Shown piece after piece: positions 27,001 through 37,708 of a DNA stretch of 64,000 nt. The translations under genes and the position numbers were made by a program. Positions within the stretch are counted from its first letter, which is position 1, and each line of letters starts with the position of its first letter. Where the stretch lies: assembly GCA_013396655.1 (NCBI GenBank), contig WBMV01007391.1:185077-249076 (forward strand), given 5' to 3'. The notes beneath the pieces are model-generated. The model had not been told where the DNA came from. It did not search any database and saw nothing but the letters and a program-made list of their open reading frames with translations. Source of the stretch: Campylorhamphus procurvoides. Lineage: Eukaryota > Chordata > Aves > Passeriformes > Dendrocolaptidae.

Positions 27001-30000
27001 CTGAATGGATAATTTGGTCCAAATTTATGTATCATCAAATTCATTAATTAAATAATTTGATTATAGAAGAAAACCTACAACATAGTAAAACCTGTGATTC
27101 AGTAAAAATTACATAGATGTCACTTCAGAAAATTGCTGCAAGCTGGTGACAAAGCTTTATGATTTTTCAGTGTATTGCCATTTACCTGATCTTTACTATA
27201 TGTTAACTCTGACTTGGTTCCTTAACGTTTGCTTTCTCTGAGTGCTATTGTATCCTTTTGGCAGAAAGAGTTACACTGTCTTCCTTTTTTAGGTCCCCTG
27301 CAATGGCTGGTGGATTGTTTGCCATCGAACGTGATTTCTTCTTTGAACTGGGTCTGTATGATCCAGGGCTTCAGATTTGGGGTGGTGAAAATTTTGAAAT
27401 TTCTTACAAGGTAACACCAATATTAATTCAATTTAATAGATTATTTTTTTCCTGTAAATATTTCTGTTTGGAGTTCAGGCAGATGTACCTCTGCCTCATG
27501 AAGCCCAGAAGGTTTTGTTCTGAGGAGATATTGCGGCAGAGATGTGTCTCCTCAGTGTTTACCTGTGGGCTTTGTGACAGAAGTATTCAGAGAGGTGGCC
27601 ATGTGCTGAGGCACAAATGATGCATAATATAGGTTTTCTTAATGGTTTGAGATTGCACTCCTCAACTCCCAAATATCTAATGTGAAAGCACACTGGCAAA
27701 TTTATGGGGGGAAACTGAGTGTTCTCATAGTGAGTATAGAAAAATGTTGCTTCTAATGAAAATTATGATAGAGAACAAGTAGCACTCATTTATGCATGTG
27801 TGCCTGTGAAGTATATAATGGTGCAACAAAAAGTAATCTGCCTGCTCCCTACCATTTTTGTGAGTGAAAAATTATCTCATATACTTTTCAGAATTTCAAG
27901 AACTTCTTTACAAGGGAAGTCTTCATAACTGAAATGCTAGCTGCATAATTCATAATCACTGTGGAGGATTTTATTTTCACTCCTAGGCATAGGCATGCTC
28001 CTCAGTTAGCAGGAAATGTAAGATGATCGTAATTAGCTTCTTGTAGCTTCAGTACTCATAATGACACAAGTGGCAGACAGCAGGAATCTGTCCCAATTAA
28101 CAAACAAAAGTGAAGATGTCTTATATCCTCAGTAGCAGTCTGAGAAATCATAGCTTAATTTTACTAAAAGTACATTCAGAACTCCCCTAGCTACCCTTAC
28201 TCTTCTTGATTTAGAGGAAAGCTCTGAGTGCACTTGCTCAGCTGTAAATCCATATGCAAAAACATAGTTATTGAGGATGTTACACACATGGGGTCTTTAT
28301 CCGTATAATTCTTCATCTTGCTTAAAGTAAAATCATGATTGAAATTGCATACAGTAGTTTTCTGTTTGAAGTGCTCATTACACAGAGACCTCCAAATTGG
28401 TTTCATGTAGATCACAACCAATCTTCACCAGACCTAAACATTTCAGTCTTGCACACTGACTCCTAGATAGCAAATATAATGAATAGCCTTGCATGTCTGA
28501 GGAGTGTTTTGATGAAACTTAAGAAAATTAATATCCTGATGCAATGAAGAAAGTAAACTTGTCTGCCCGTTTTTCCTAATACTGGTGAGTCATACTTTTA
28601 ATCTGGAATTTGGACTAACTTGGAATATCCCCAAAGTTAGCTTGAATTTGGATTTGATGCTACAATTAAACTTGTCTAAACTATGAGCAATTAAATTCAG
28701 ATTTAGGTATGTTTTCTTTCCCTGTAAAGAGATTATCCAAGGATGTGTGGGAGAGAGGGAATTTCAGAATGGTAATATATTTTACCCATTTTTTATTTTC
28801 AGGTACTATAGCTAAAGAAAAATCCATTTCTACTTGGAGCAATGGGTTACCTAAGACATCCTTATCTCCTACTAGTTTTTATTAAGAAAAACTTAATTGT
28901 GAATGGGCATCTAACCAAAACCCATCTTAGTGATGGCATGTGGGGTACTTTAATGAAAACAAAATATCATTTATTCTGTCATAATAAAAGTTACCCTATT
29001 CCAGATTTTGTGCACTCATTCATTACTGTTGTTTTAAAATAGTAATGGAATGAGGTGGCCCACATTTTAAAAAAGTATTTTAGCTGAGAAACTTCATGGC
29101 TGAGTTGAAGATGTAGTCAGTACAGCCTTTGATTTCAGAGACCTATTTTCTTTATGCTTACGACTGAAGCAAAAAACATGTAAATATATCACAGTCAGTA
29201 CAGTAAGAAAAGAAGCTGACATTTCTTCCATAATTTATTACCTGTCTGTCTTAAATTCCTCCTCCTATATGTTAATAATACCTTTGCTTTAACTTGTAGA
29301 TCTGGCAGTGTGGGGGAAAACTGCTGTTTGTTCCCTGTTCTCGTATTGGACACATCTATCGTCTCCAGGGCTGGCAAGGAAATCCACCCCCTGTGTATGT
29401 TGGGTCTTCTCCTACATTAAAGGTACTGTTTTGAAGCAACATTGAAGGTGGTTTTGATTTCAGATAAGAGCAGTTTTAGATAAATCTGTTTAAATTCTCA
29501 GTAACAATTTAGAGAGATATTTTAGTGTCTAAAATTGAGATGGTTATCCACATGGGAGAGACAGCTTTGTGCTAATCCCACTGTTATTAAGAGTAGAAAT
29601 TCCTGAAACCCATCTTCTTGCTCTAAAGCCTTCACCTACCATCTCTGAGGTACAAATCACATTTTCTATTACTTAATCTCAGCACTTCAAGCCTTTGATG
29701 CAGTGTGCCAAACTAAGTATGAACAACTCTAGTAGCTATAGCATACTCCTGGAGATGATGATCATGGGTTTGAAATCCCCCTTTATCTTGATAGGGTGTG
29801 ATCCTAGGCTGAGTTAGCAAATTTTGGAATCTAGCATCTCTCAGACTTTTGTGACTGCATTTGTTAGTTAAGAAGCAGTAAATGACACCTGGGAAAATGA
29901 CATGCTTTGCATTTCACCATAAAGGTTGGTAACTCCTCAGATACCTTGCAGGTTCTATAAGTGTTACTCAAAGCATGAGATTAAAATTAGACAGCATCTC

Positions 30001-33000
30001 AAGAAAAGAGTGAGCCAGCTGCCTGTGTCCGAAGAGAGAACTTTAAGCAAGAAAAGTTGTTTCATATCAATTTGCATCTACCAGCAGGAAGAGAGGCAAC
30101 CCTCCTGTTAAGATTTCCAAGGCAAGATGTAGAAATAGCTTTTTCCCTCTTCAGGTACCCTTCTATCCCCCACAGTGAATGTACTTTTTTTATAGCTTCA
30201 TTCAATTTATGCTGAATGTGGATTAAAGTCATGATAACTTGTGTCTTTAGTCAGATCTGTTAAGACTGCTTTAACACTGGGTCATTAATGCTAAAGAGTT
30301 ATACAAAGTGGGGTATGCATCTAGAATGTATATAAGTAATATTGAGGTAGAACCCAATAAACAGAAAAAGATGTGAGGGAGAGGTTTGTTCACCAAGTGA
30401 GCTATCCAGTTTTCCCCCTAATCCAAATAGCTGACCCATCTAAGACTGAAGTTTTTCCCCATAATGGACTAATGTATATCATTCTCTGTATTAAAACTGT
30501 AGGTGAATAAAAACCCTGAATTGCAGTTCTGGTAAAAGCAAAGTAATGCAACATTTTATTGCACCCAAAACTGAAAAGGCTTTATTTTCAAATGAACATT
30601 TTCTAACCTTAGCAAAAGACTTTGCACTGTCATTGAGCAAGTCAGTTTAATTTGGTGGCTTCAGTCCTAATCTACAATTTGAAAATAATATTCACTCGTC
30701 TTTTATAATCCATTGATGGCAACAAATTATTAGTGCTATATAATAATTTCATGCTGTTACTTTTTAAGAGGATTAACCCTTAAACTTCTGTTATTAACAT
30801 GGAGTTGTGCCTGACCTGTTGTGTGTGCTTTGACGTCACAGCAGTGTTTTTGTTCTTCACAGAACTATGTCAGAGTTGTAGAGGTGTGGTGGGATGAATA
30901 CAAAGATTACTTCTATGCCAGTCGGCCGGAGACAAAAGCGCTACCGTATGGAGATATATCTGAGCTGAAAAAATTCCGTGAAGATCACAACTGCAAAAGT
31001 TTTAAGTGGTTTATGGAAGAAATAGCATATGACATAACTTCATATTATCCCTTACCACCTAAAAATGTGGACTGGGGAGAGGTAAGTGGAACACATATGT
31101 ACTCTATGTATTTTAGGAGGGTTTTTTTTTAAAAAATTGGGAATTTAAAAGGAAGCAATTGATACTTGACATCACTCTGTGAACAGGCTGTTTGATTACT
31201 GCTGTTCTAAGCTATATGATACTATCCAGAGAGCTACAGAGATATAACCCCAGGAAAAAATTATAGGTACTGTAGCAGGTGTGATTTTTTTAATTAGCTC
31301 CACAAGTCCTTGAAGGATGATTTGTGTCTATCCCTGTCTTCAGCTTTATGTAAAGCTCTTTTTTCCATAATTGGAATATATGTTTTCTCAAATGAAAAAA
31401 TGTGAACCCTTCATGTAGGAGTATTGGTGGAGATTAACAGGTGAAAATATTTTTCTGTGAAGGCCTAAGGAATAGATCGTGAATTCCAGGTGGAGTACAT
31501 TCTGCCTGCCTTTGCTAGACGGGGGTATAGTGATACAATTACAGCCTCAGTGAATCCCCTATCTGCAGGTAATAATTTGATATGATTCTGTAACCATCAT
31601 TTCCAGCAATAGTATATATGAGTATGACTTCTCTAAATTGAGAAAGTGGTTACAAATGTGGCATTTTCAGGTGGTTGACAAACAGCAGTAGCATATTGCC
31701 AGGTGAATGCAGGAAACACCCCTGAATCCTCCCTGTCTCATTCTGGCATTTAGCCCACACCTGGGATAGCACTTACTGCAGTCCCCTGCCTGCTTTTAGA
31801 TTTTATTTTTTTTTTGCTCTCTGCAGTTGGTTCCAGCCTTGTCCTGTCTCTCCTCTTAATTTCACTTTTGCAGATTGTTGGGGCAAAACCAGAAAATCTT
31901 CTCATTATCTGAGAAGAACTCCCATGTCCCACCAAATTTAACAATCTTCTTTCCCAAGATATGATGGACCTGTTTCTATAATGTCTGTAATTTCTAATGC
32001 ACTTTTGATCTGTGCCGTTTCCTGTGGCCAAGAAAGTGTCATCTCTTAATTTCTCAGAAGAATTAGCAATACAAAGCGTGTGCATGCTGAAAGGTGGTAC
32101 AAATAATCTTTTATCTGAGGGACCAGGCGAACAATGCTACCTTGATATCTTACCTGAAAGTCAGCACAAAGCATCAGCTACTGTATTAGCCTTAGACCTT
32201 CTTTTGAATCCTCATAAAGGGTTAGGAAGGCACACGTTAGGAAGGCACACTGTATTGTACTATTCACAAAGGGGAAAGCATCTGAAGAGAAGAAAATAAC
32301 AATGGTGACCTTGTGAGAAACATTCCCCATAAAAGCAAACAGGTCTAGTGAAGCAACAGGAAAGCTCTAAGTTCAGGGACTCTCTGCAGTTTTCTTCAAC
32401 TCTTCTTCACAATCTAGTAGTTATTCTACAAATGATAAATCCCTCCTACCCTCCCCCCTTCCCCGAATGCCACACTGATTGCATTTCCAAATTATAAGGT
32501 ATGAAAGTATGGGGTTCATCTTCCCTAGCGCTCTCTGAAAGTCAGGGCTAAGCTTAGTCCTCCAGACTTTCTATACTATTACGAAGAAGAAAGGGGGTCT
32601 GGCAAAGAAAATAGATCTGGAATGTTATTTGTGTCATAAAGTCTGTAAAAATCTGCTTGTTGGCCCTTCTGAGCAGGGAGCGAGATAATGGGCAGTTGAG
32701 GCATGCTTTATGGCAGGACTTCTGTTCTTTATCTCTGTGTCTGTGCCTGTCCCTCATCACTTTTACTTCTTTTTTTTTTTTTTTCCCCCTGGGTAATTGC
32801 TGCTGCAGAAGGTACATCTGAGCAGCTGAGTCAGTGGACTGTGCCTGTCTGTGGGTAATAGCTGCTGTGTATAACTTGTCCACATCCCACTTCTCTTCAT
32901 CCACAAGATGAGAGAGAGCAACTTAGCTGAGCTCCTGCTTTATTTTTGCAGACCTGGGAGATGAAACATGCTCTGATAGAAGACTGAATAAATTAAAATA

Positions 33001-36000
33001 CTTGATATTTTTGGTGTTATTAATTTGGAACTAAGCTTTGCAACTCTAACTTTGTCAGTGTACTCCAACTCACATAAGAGCTTGCAAATTAATGTGGGGA
33101 ACTTGAAGCTTCATCTTTCAGAACGGTTTAGCATCAGTATTTAAATTTCATGCACAGGTTTATCTCATCTCTCTCTGTCAGATACCTGTTTTGGTTTGAA
33201 AATAAGTGGGAATTTTCTGAACTCTTTGTCACTTGTTTTTTCCTGGAGACTAACTTAGAGTGCAAAACCTCTTTTCCAGATTAGAGGCTTTGAAACCTCT
33301 TACTGCATCGACAGCATGGGGCACACCAATGGTGGCTTTGTTGAGCTTGGCCCATGCCACAGAATGGGAGGAAATCAGGTAAGGAGCTTGGAGACAAGTC
33401 TGAAGGAGAATTGTTTGCTGTGGATTGTTAACAGACTGGTTTTCTGTTAGGTCTGTGCATAAAGCCACTTAGGTGCCAACTACAAGGATGGGAGTTAGGG
33501 TTTTCCATAAGTGTACTGACATTGCTAAAATACAGCAATCTGAAAATACCATTTCAAACCATAATGGTATAAAATTGAAGGCAAATTCATAATCACTTCT
33601 TCAGAGAAGCAGGTACATGAAGAAGCGACCATATCACTGCATTAGAATAACTACAGCTCTTATCATTGCTGCTGACTCATCACTTCACTTAATAATTCAT
33701 CCTTCAGGATAATCCCTTTATTCACTTTGACTCAGTTATTTCACAAAGTTGTTTTGCTCTAATGGAAGTATAAACACTTTTGTGCAATAACTCCTCTTCC
33801 AGTGCATGAGAGAAGATATTGAATAGAAATTTGTCTCTGCTTCATTTACAAAATAATTGACAGAACATAATTACTATTAGGTGATTGCAATCCAAGCTTC
33901 TCTTGTATTTGACCTGTATATTCACAAACCTACCCACACTACCACACAAACCTGTTGTTCTGTCTTTACATCTCCTTTTTTGATTGGAAATTTTTTTCAG
34001 AATTTAAAGTTCTTATTTAAGCCATTGCAAACTTAAACCAGGCAGATTTTTCACAACAGTCATGAAATCACATGCAGGATGATGTTTTTACACATAATAT
34101 GTGGGTTAGCTCTTAGTAGCCCCTGGAAATATCTCTTTTATTTTGATATTTAATGAAAAGGTTCCCTAAACTACTTTTTCTGTATATGATACTCAAAACA
34201 CCCTGTAATAATTATTTCATAAGAAGTAGCTAGTATAATCTTTTTGTATCTAGATGCATTAGTTTGATTTCCTATATGGGTAAAATGCCAAAGTTTTACT
34301 GTCTTCACATGAAATTACTGTCCAGGACCAAGAACTTACTACCAGACTTTTACAAAGACAGTAGATTGTTTGGCCATCAAATCATAAAAAGGTTTTTAAT
34401 CAAATGCTTTCAGAAGTCTCGTAAATAGGAATCCCTTTAGCATTTTTGTCTTGCTGGCTAAGTTTCTTAGCCTTCAAAATCCTCCAGGAAAGTTATCCAT
34501 GAAATGTAGTGGTGTGATAGTAAAAGTGTCTTACACTGTGTAGAATAAAGAACCCTCCTGAAGGATAGGTGTAATAAAACCAGAGAATGTTTTGAATGTA
34601 GCAGTTTCATTGTATTTTCAGTGTCTCTAAAGTACTCCTTGAGTCAACTGTTAAAAAAATGCCTTTTTCTTTCCCTGTTAGCTTTTCCGAATCAATGAAG
34701 CTAATCAACTCATGCAGTACGATCAGTGCTTAACTAAAGGACCAGATGGATCCAAAATTATGATTACGCACTGCAATCAGAATGAATACAAGGATTGGCA
34801 ATTCTTCAAGGTATGCAACAGATACACAGAAGAAAACAAATTTTAGATTTTTCATCCTAGTTTTTTGCACCTTTTAAAAATTATTTTATGTATATCTGAA
34901 ATTAAAGATTTATGACAAGATTAACTGAATCAAGTAGAGTAAATTGTAAAAGATACATTCTCAGAAATACATGCACACCAGAAAAACTTTCTCTAGGGAA
35001 AGATGCTTTTGTTTAGAGGTTCTAGTTGCTGTCTTTGGTCACAAAATCTTTAAGGAAACTCTCATGAGACTCATGTGCTGCCATAAGTATGTTAGGAGTT
35101 GGTGCTTGTCTCAGGGGAAGCAAAGAGCATGTCCACTACCAGTGACAATGTTTATAAAAGCTTTTAGTGCCATCACCCTCTCTGCTTGCATGCTTTCTAT
35201 GAAGAAAGTGTCTTTATCTCATGTATGCTGTGAGAAGATTGCTTAAATGCTGGAGTGCATTTAGCAGCTAGAGTCAGTATTAGGTCTAATTTTGGGTGGT
35301 CTAAATTGAAGTGTTTAAGGACACAAGATATTTTTAAGCCTGCATAGATGCAGGTAAGTATAATATTACTCCGCATTTTTGCGTTCTCTTTGTCTACTTC
35401 AGTATTTGTTTTTCCTGTTCATTAGCCATTCTCTAATAACAATAACATGCTCTGTTGTTAATTCTGGGTGTGGTGCTGTTATAATGGTATTAGTAGTTTT
35501 GTAAGTGTTCCTTCAGAAAATGCTGAAGGTACTATTTCTGTTTGTCTCTTAAAAAAACAGGACTGAATAGTCTGAGGGTGATTTATCCCTGAATATAGAC
35601 ACACATAACTTCATTCTGTATCTAAGAAACTATTCTGTGTCAATTTTTCTTCAGTCTATCTAGCATATTGCATATTTATTAATTTATCACCTGGTTATCT
35701 GGATTGTTTGTTATTTGTCTGAAAGATGTTGGCACTGTTGAGTGCAGCAAAATCTTTTTGTTATCCTTTAAGCCATTCAACTCTTTCTGGTGTTTGCACA
35801 GAGCTAGGAAATATCAGGCACTGGAATGCCATTTCCACCCAGATCAGCTTTCTTGTGCCATACAGACAGACAAAATTCTTTAAATCTGAAATGTAAAAAT
35901 CAATAAGCAGTATTTTGGTGCCTGCTGACTTTGGTTTTAATATTGGAATAATACATAGCCATTCTAGTTTATCCCAGCATATTACTTGACTTCTCTCTAA

Positions 36001-37505
36001 GCATTTCTTTTATGCAAGAAGATCCATTTCTTCTACACTAGTATCAAGTTGTGTAATTGTTTGCTTATTACCACAAGTTATAAAGAAGCCAAATGGGCAC
36101 GGTCTTGACTGTAGAACAAAACACTGAGTGGCTTCTAGAAGGGGAAAAAAGGGAGAGTGAGAGTGAAAGGACCACCAAAGGTGTGTAACCAAGCAAGTAC
36201 TTGGAATGTGGCACACTCTGGTGTGCAGTACAGAGGGTATGACCATTGGAAAAGAATGAAATGCTTATGAACTGCTGAAAAATGTTATGGCCTCGTGTAA
36301 ATGAAAGCTGCCAGGATATTTTATCTGGTTGGTTGGTTGGCTGGTTGTTTCTGGAGTGAACACTTGTGTGCCTGTTTGGTGGGTGTAACGCGTGCTGCTT
36401 GAGCACTGAACAGTAGCAGGGCTTTAGTGTCCATGAGCAAGCACTGAGAACAGGGCTGACAGTAGTGTGCCTGTCGCTTTTGTCCACGCATCCATTTACC
36501 TCTCCAAACAGAGGACTCCCATGTCTGGCCACACGGAAGGAGCAAGTATTGAGCTGAACCAACATTCAGCCGTGCAAATGTGCGTGGGGCTGGTGGAGAG
36601 GGTCCTAATGTTAGGGGCAGCTAGGCATACAGGGCAGGGCTGCCAAGCCCCAGCCCAGCCACAGCGTCATGGGCTTCCTTCTGCTCCCTTGCCCTCCACA
36701 CTAGACACAACCAGTTGGTGAGTCCGGGCTGTGTCTGGCACAGGGGGTCAGCAAGCAGGAGACTAAAGCAAGGGAGTGTGGGGAGTGTGGAAGTAGCCAA
36801 ATGTGCAAGAGACAGCCTGAACATGCCTGGCACAATAGGTAGGCAGTTTCTTAGTCAGCCTCCTGTTGCTGCAGAAGTCAGACTTAATTCTTGTACTCTC
36901 TACTCTTCCTTCTGCCAGCCAAACAGGGAGTCAAGTTAGTACTTTTTTTTTCCCGTGTGGTTAATGTCAGTGTTGTGCAGTTGCTTTCTGTGAGGGCTAA
37001 CCGTAGGAGGATCTGCCAAGTGAAATCTTCATAGAGCTGACCTAAAGAGTCAATCTTTTTGTTTGGTTACAGGATGAATGAAAAGGCTAGAAGCATTTTA
37101 GATACAGGTTCTCTCATTTCCTCAGCAGTTTCTTGCCTAAGAGAAACAGGAGGCATCTCAAGTACACCTACGTGAACCAAAGAAGCTATGAAGGCTATGA
37201 AACTCTAGGTTTAAAAATAGTAAAATGAGTATGGAACTTATCTGTTCTGGGACCCTGAAACCTGGTTTTGTAAAGTTATATTACAGTTGTAAAGAAAATG
37301 TTAAAAAAAACCAAAACCAAAACTAAACCCAGCTCAAAAACCCAATACATTTGGTTTTGTTTTTCAGAATCTGCACAGATTTACTCACATTCCGTCAGGG
37401 AAGTGCTTGGATCGCTCCGAAGTTCTTCATCAAGTTTTCATTTCAGAGTGTGACTCCAGTAAAGCAACACAAAAATGGGAAATGAACAACATCCTTAGTG
37501 TGTAG
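14871..37505 (+). CDS. GALNT7: GALNT7, polypeptide GalNAc-transferase 7 (spliced, 5' part missing)
   Basis: Ten coding exons (14871-15037, 20893-21023, 21271-21350, 6a 23185-23367 or 6b 23533-23715, 27293-27410, 29300-29422, 30863-31081, 33280-33378, 34682-34810, 37368-37505) join in frame into about 461 residues. The product is a Golgi type II membrane enzyme that moves GalNAc from UDP-GalNAc to Ser/Thr; family knowledge says GalNAc-T7 prefers peptides already carrying GalNAc. The sequence shows the GT-A catalytic start ([16 protein letters not shown]), the metal-binding DxH in LDAHCE, the Gal/GalNAc-T segment around [11 protein letters not shown] and WGGENFEIS, and a C-terminal ricin-type lectin domain. 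The match to human GALNT7 as I remember it is near-continuous. About 196 residues (cytoplasmic tail, membrane anchor, stem) are absent and should lie upstream of position 1. All junctions are GT-AG and phases agree. Confidence 0.97.
15038..20892 (+). other. GALNT7: GALNT7 intron 3
   Basis: 5.9-kb AT-rich intron with a GT donor and a GGATAG acceptor. I see no gene, RNA or recognisable repeat. A small direct duplication (AGATTACTGTA twice) lies at 20359-20382. Confidence 0.8.
20893..21023 (+). CDS. GALNT7: GALNT7 coding exon 4
   Basis: This 131-bp exon completes the Ala codon begun in exon 3 and ends at a codon boundary with CAG|GTATGA. It encodes [20 protein letters not shown] followed by [20 protein letters not shown], the helix and loop before the metal site. 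The RREGLI.AR motif is shared across the GalNAc-transferase family. Confidence 0.96.
21271..21350 (+). CDS. GALNT7: GALNT7 coding exon 5 (DxH metal site)
   Basis: 80-bp exon after a TTTCCTTTCAAAG acceptor. It begins in phase 0 and ends with the first two bases of an Arg codon (AG|GTAATG). It encodes [20 protein letters not shown] and APISKD. LDAH is the DxH motif that binds Mn2+ in this family. The two-base overhang is completed equally well by exon 6a or 6b. Confidence 0.96.
21351..23184 (+). other. GALNT7: GALNT7 intron 5
   Basis: 1.8-kb intron leading to exon 6a. A plus-strand frame at 22141-22599 is open for 152 codons, but it has no splice-consistent edges, no family resemblance and a composition like its surroundings. 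Nothing else recognised. Confidence 0.75.
23185..23367 (+). CDS. GALNT7: GALNT7 alternative exon 6a
   Basis: 183-bp exon between a TTTCAG acceptor and a CG|GTAAAG donor. It completes an Arg codon and encodes 60 full codons plus a split Arg. It reads [20 protein letters not shown], then the conserved core [15 protein letters not shown] and a basic tail ending KTEPY. It is homologous to exon 6b 165 bp downstream: 47 of 60 residues are identical, with equal length and equal phase. Residues 15, 17 and 19 are Asp, Ser and Glu here. No stop or frameshift is present, and the conserved core is unchanged, so it looks selected. The human form I remember resembles 6b, so 6a is probably the alternative form. 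Confidence 0.88.
23368..23532 (+). other. GALNT7: 165-bp intron between exons 6a and 6b
   Basis: Bounded by GTAAAG and a pyrimidine-rich CCACCCTGCAG acceptor. It is GC-richer than neighbouring introns and contains a short self-complementary stretch (GTGCACGTGTGCCACAC) near 23463. It is long enough to be spliced normally, so exclusive use of 6a or 6b would not follow from size alone. Confidence 0.85.
23533..23715 (+). CDS. GALNT7: GALNT7 alternative exon 6b
   Basis: 183-bp exon with a CCCTGCAG acceptor and a CG|GTAATC donor. It completes the Arg codon from exon 5 and hands a split Arg to exon 7. It encodes [20 protein letters not shown], the [15 protein letters not shown] core and a basic tail ending KTKTEPY. 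This version matches the human GALNT7 reference most closely (V-I-x-[15 protein letters not shown]). It lies between the DxH site and the Gal/GalNAc-T motif in the catalytic domain. Confidence 0.95.
26014..26546 (-). mobile_element. Solo LTR of an endogenous retrovirus (ERVL-like), antisense to GALNT7
   Basis: Read on the minus strand, it runs from TGTGTTGGTTTTG through GGGATAGAGTTAATT, TTATTGCTGAGCAG, a TATA-like CATATAAAAC and a U5-like CTCATAGTTTGAG region (forward orientation) to a terminal CA. The same landmarks occur in order in the copy at 45626-46193. This is a widespread avian LTR family by memory; the ERVL label is a recollection. No gag, pol or env sequence adjoins it, and I see no clear target-site duplication. 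It has diverged enough to be old. Confidence 0.7.
26650..26668. repeat. (AAAC)n microsatellite
   Basis: About four to five tandem copies of a 4-base A-rich unit, preceded by AAAAAGAAA. Confidence 0.85.
27293..27410 (+). CDS. GALNT7: GALNT7 coding exon 7 (Gal/GalNAc-T motif)
   Basis: 118-bp exon after a CTTTTTTAG acceptor. It completes the Arg codon from 6a or 6b and ends in phase 0 at AAG|GTAACA. It encodes [20 protein letters not shown] followed by [24 protein letters not shown] is the hallmark of the Gal/GalNAc-transferase motif, which includes the proposed catalytic Glu. Confidence 0.97.
27411..29299 (+). other. GALNT7: GALNT7 intron 7
   Basis: 1.9-kb AT-rich intron with a TTGTAG acceptor. 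No gene, RNA or identifiable repeat seen. Confidence 0.8.
29300..29422 (+). CDS. GALNT7: GALNT7 coding exon 8
   Basis: 123-bp exon, phase 0 at both ends (TTGTAG acceptor, AAG|GTACTG donor). It encodes [20 protein letters not shown] then [21 protein letters not shown]. The GH pair supplies the third metal-binding His of the family, and the following loop corresponds to the flexible loop over the active site. Confidence 0.96.
29423..30862 (+). other. GALNT7: GALNT7 intron 8
   Basis: 1.4-kb AT-rich intron ending TTCTTCACAG. Nothing recognised. Confidence 0.8.
30863..31081 (+). CDS. GALNT7: GALNT7 coding exon 9 (end of catalytic domain)
   Basis: 219-bp exon, the longest in the window, phase 0 at both ends. 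It encodes [40 protein letters not shown] and [20 protein letters not shown], closing with [22 protein letters not shown]-type sequence is conserved in all GalNAc-transferases. The exon covers the end of the catalytic domain and the linker to the lectin domain. Confidence 0.97.
31082..33279 (+). other. GALNT7: GALNT7 intron 9
   Basis: 2.2-kb intron ending CTCTTTTCCAG. It includes a perfect 15-bp direct duplication at 32221-32250. No gene seen. Confidence 0.8.
32221..32250. repeat. 15-bp perfect tandem duplication
   Basis: GTTAGGAAGGCACAC occurs twice head to tail inside GALNT7 intron 9. Confidence 0.95.
33280..33378 (+). CDS. GALNT7: GALNT7 coding exon 10 (lectin domain start)
   Basis: 99-bp exon, phase 0 at both ends. 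It encodes [20 protein letters not shown] then [13 protein letters not shown]. The spacing CIDSMG..NGG.V.L..CH.MGGNQ is the first repeat (alpha) of the ricin-type lectin domain with its cysteine pair. Confidence 0.96.
33379..34681 (+). other. GALNT7: GALNT7 intron 10
   Basis: 1.3-kb AT-rich intron with a TTTCCCTGTTAG acceptor. Nothing recognised. Confidence 0.8.
34682..34810 (+). CDS. GALNT7: GALNT7 coding exon 11
   Basis: 129-bp exon, phase 0 at both ends, encoding [40 protein letters not shown] and FFK. This is the second lectin repeat (beta), with QCLT and THC.QNE..DWQFF in the expected places. Confidence 0.96.
34811..37367 (+). other. GALNT7: GALNT7 intron 11
   Basis: 2.6-kb intron ending GTTTTTCAG. 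A minus-strand frame at 36068-36565 stays open for 165 codons but looks like chance. A GGTT-rich stretch lies near 36327. No gene recognised. Confidence 0.75.
37368..37505 (+). CDS. GALNT7: GALNT7 coding exon 12 and stop
   Basis: Last coding exon: 45 residues and a TAG stop at 37503-37505. It encodes [40 protein letters not shown] and NILSV, the third lectin repeat (gamma) with its conserved CLD and CD..... QKW pattern. The C-terminus aligns with the human one as remembered, differing in a few residues. Confidence 0.97.
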   Translation, partial: NLHRFTHIPSGKCLDRSEVLHQVFISECDSSKATQKWEMNNILSV

Positions 37506-37665
37506 ATGGACAAAACCTACCTACTGACACATTCATTTGTACAGGACTGAAAATAGCCTGAAAACTGCTGCAGTTATTAACTTTGTACAGCTGTGAGCCT
37601 CCTGGCTTGGATGAAGGACATAGAGGAACTGTGATTATTACAATAACATTATCATCCGCAGTTAA

Positions 37666-37673
37666 TGTTTACA
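37666..37673 (+). promoter_or_regulatory. miR-30 seed match, site 1
   Basis: TGTTTACA is an 8-base match to the miR-30 family seed, 161 nt after the GALNT7 stop. GALNT7 is a reported miR-30b/d target in human melanoma work, as I recall. Confidence 0.6.
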
Positions 37674-37700
37674 AAACTGCTTTACCTTAAACTCTGTAGA

Positions 37701-37708
37701 TGTTTACA
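37701..37708 (+). promoter_or_regulatory. miR-30 seed match, site 2
   Basis: A second TGTTTACA, 35 nt downstream of the first, which is within the spacing at which paired miRNA sites often cooperate. Confidence 0.6.

Larger units (their letters stand above)
23716..27292 (+). other. GALNT7: GALNT7 intron 6
   Basis: 3.6-kb intron. It holds an antisense LTR remnant (about 26014-26546) and a short AAAC repeat near 26650. Nothing else recognised. Confidence 0.8.

Noticed and set aside
36068..36565. 165-codon minus-strand open frame
   Set aside because: Lies in GALNT7 intron 11, shows no domain or family resemblance and low-complexity Ser/Leu stretches. Probably chance.
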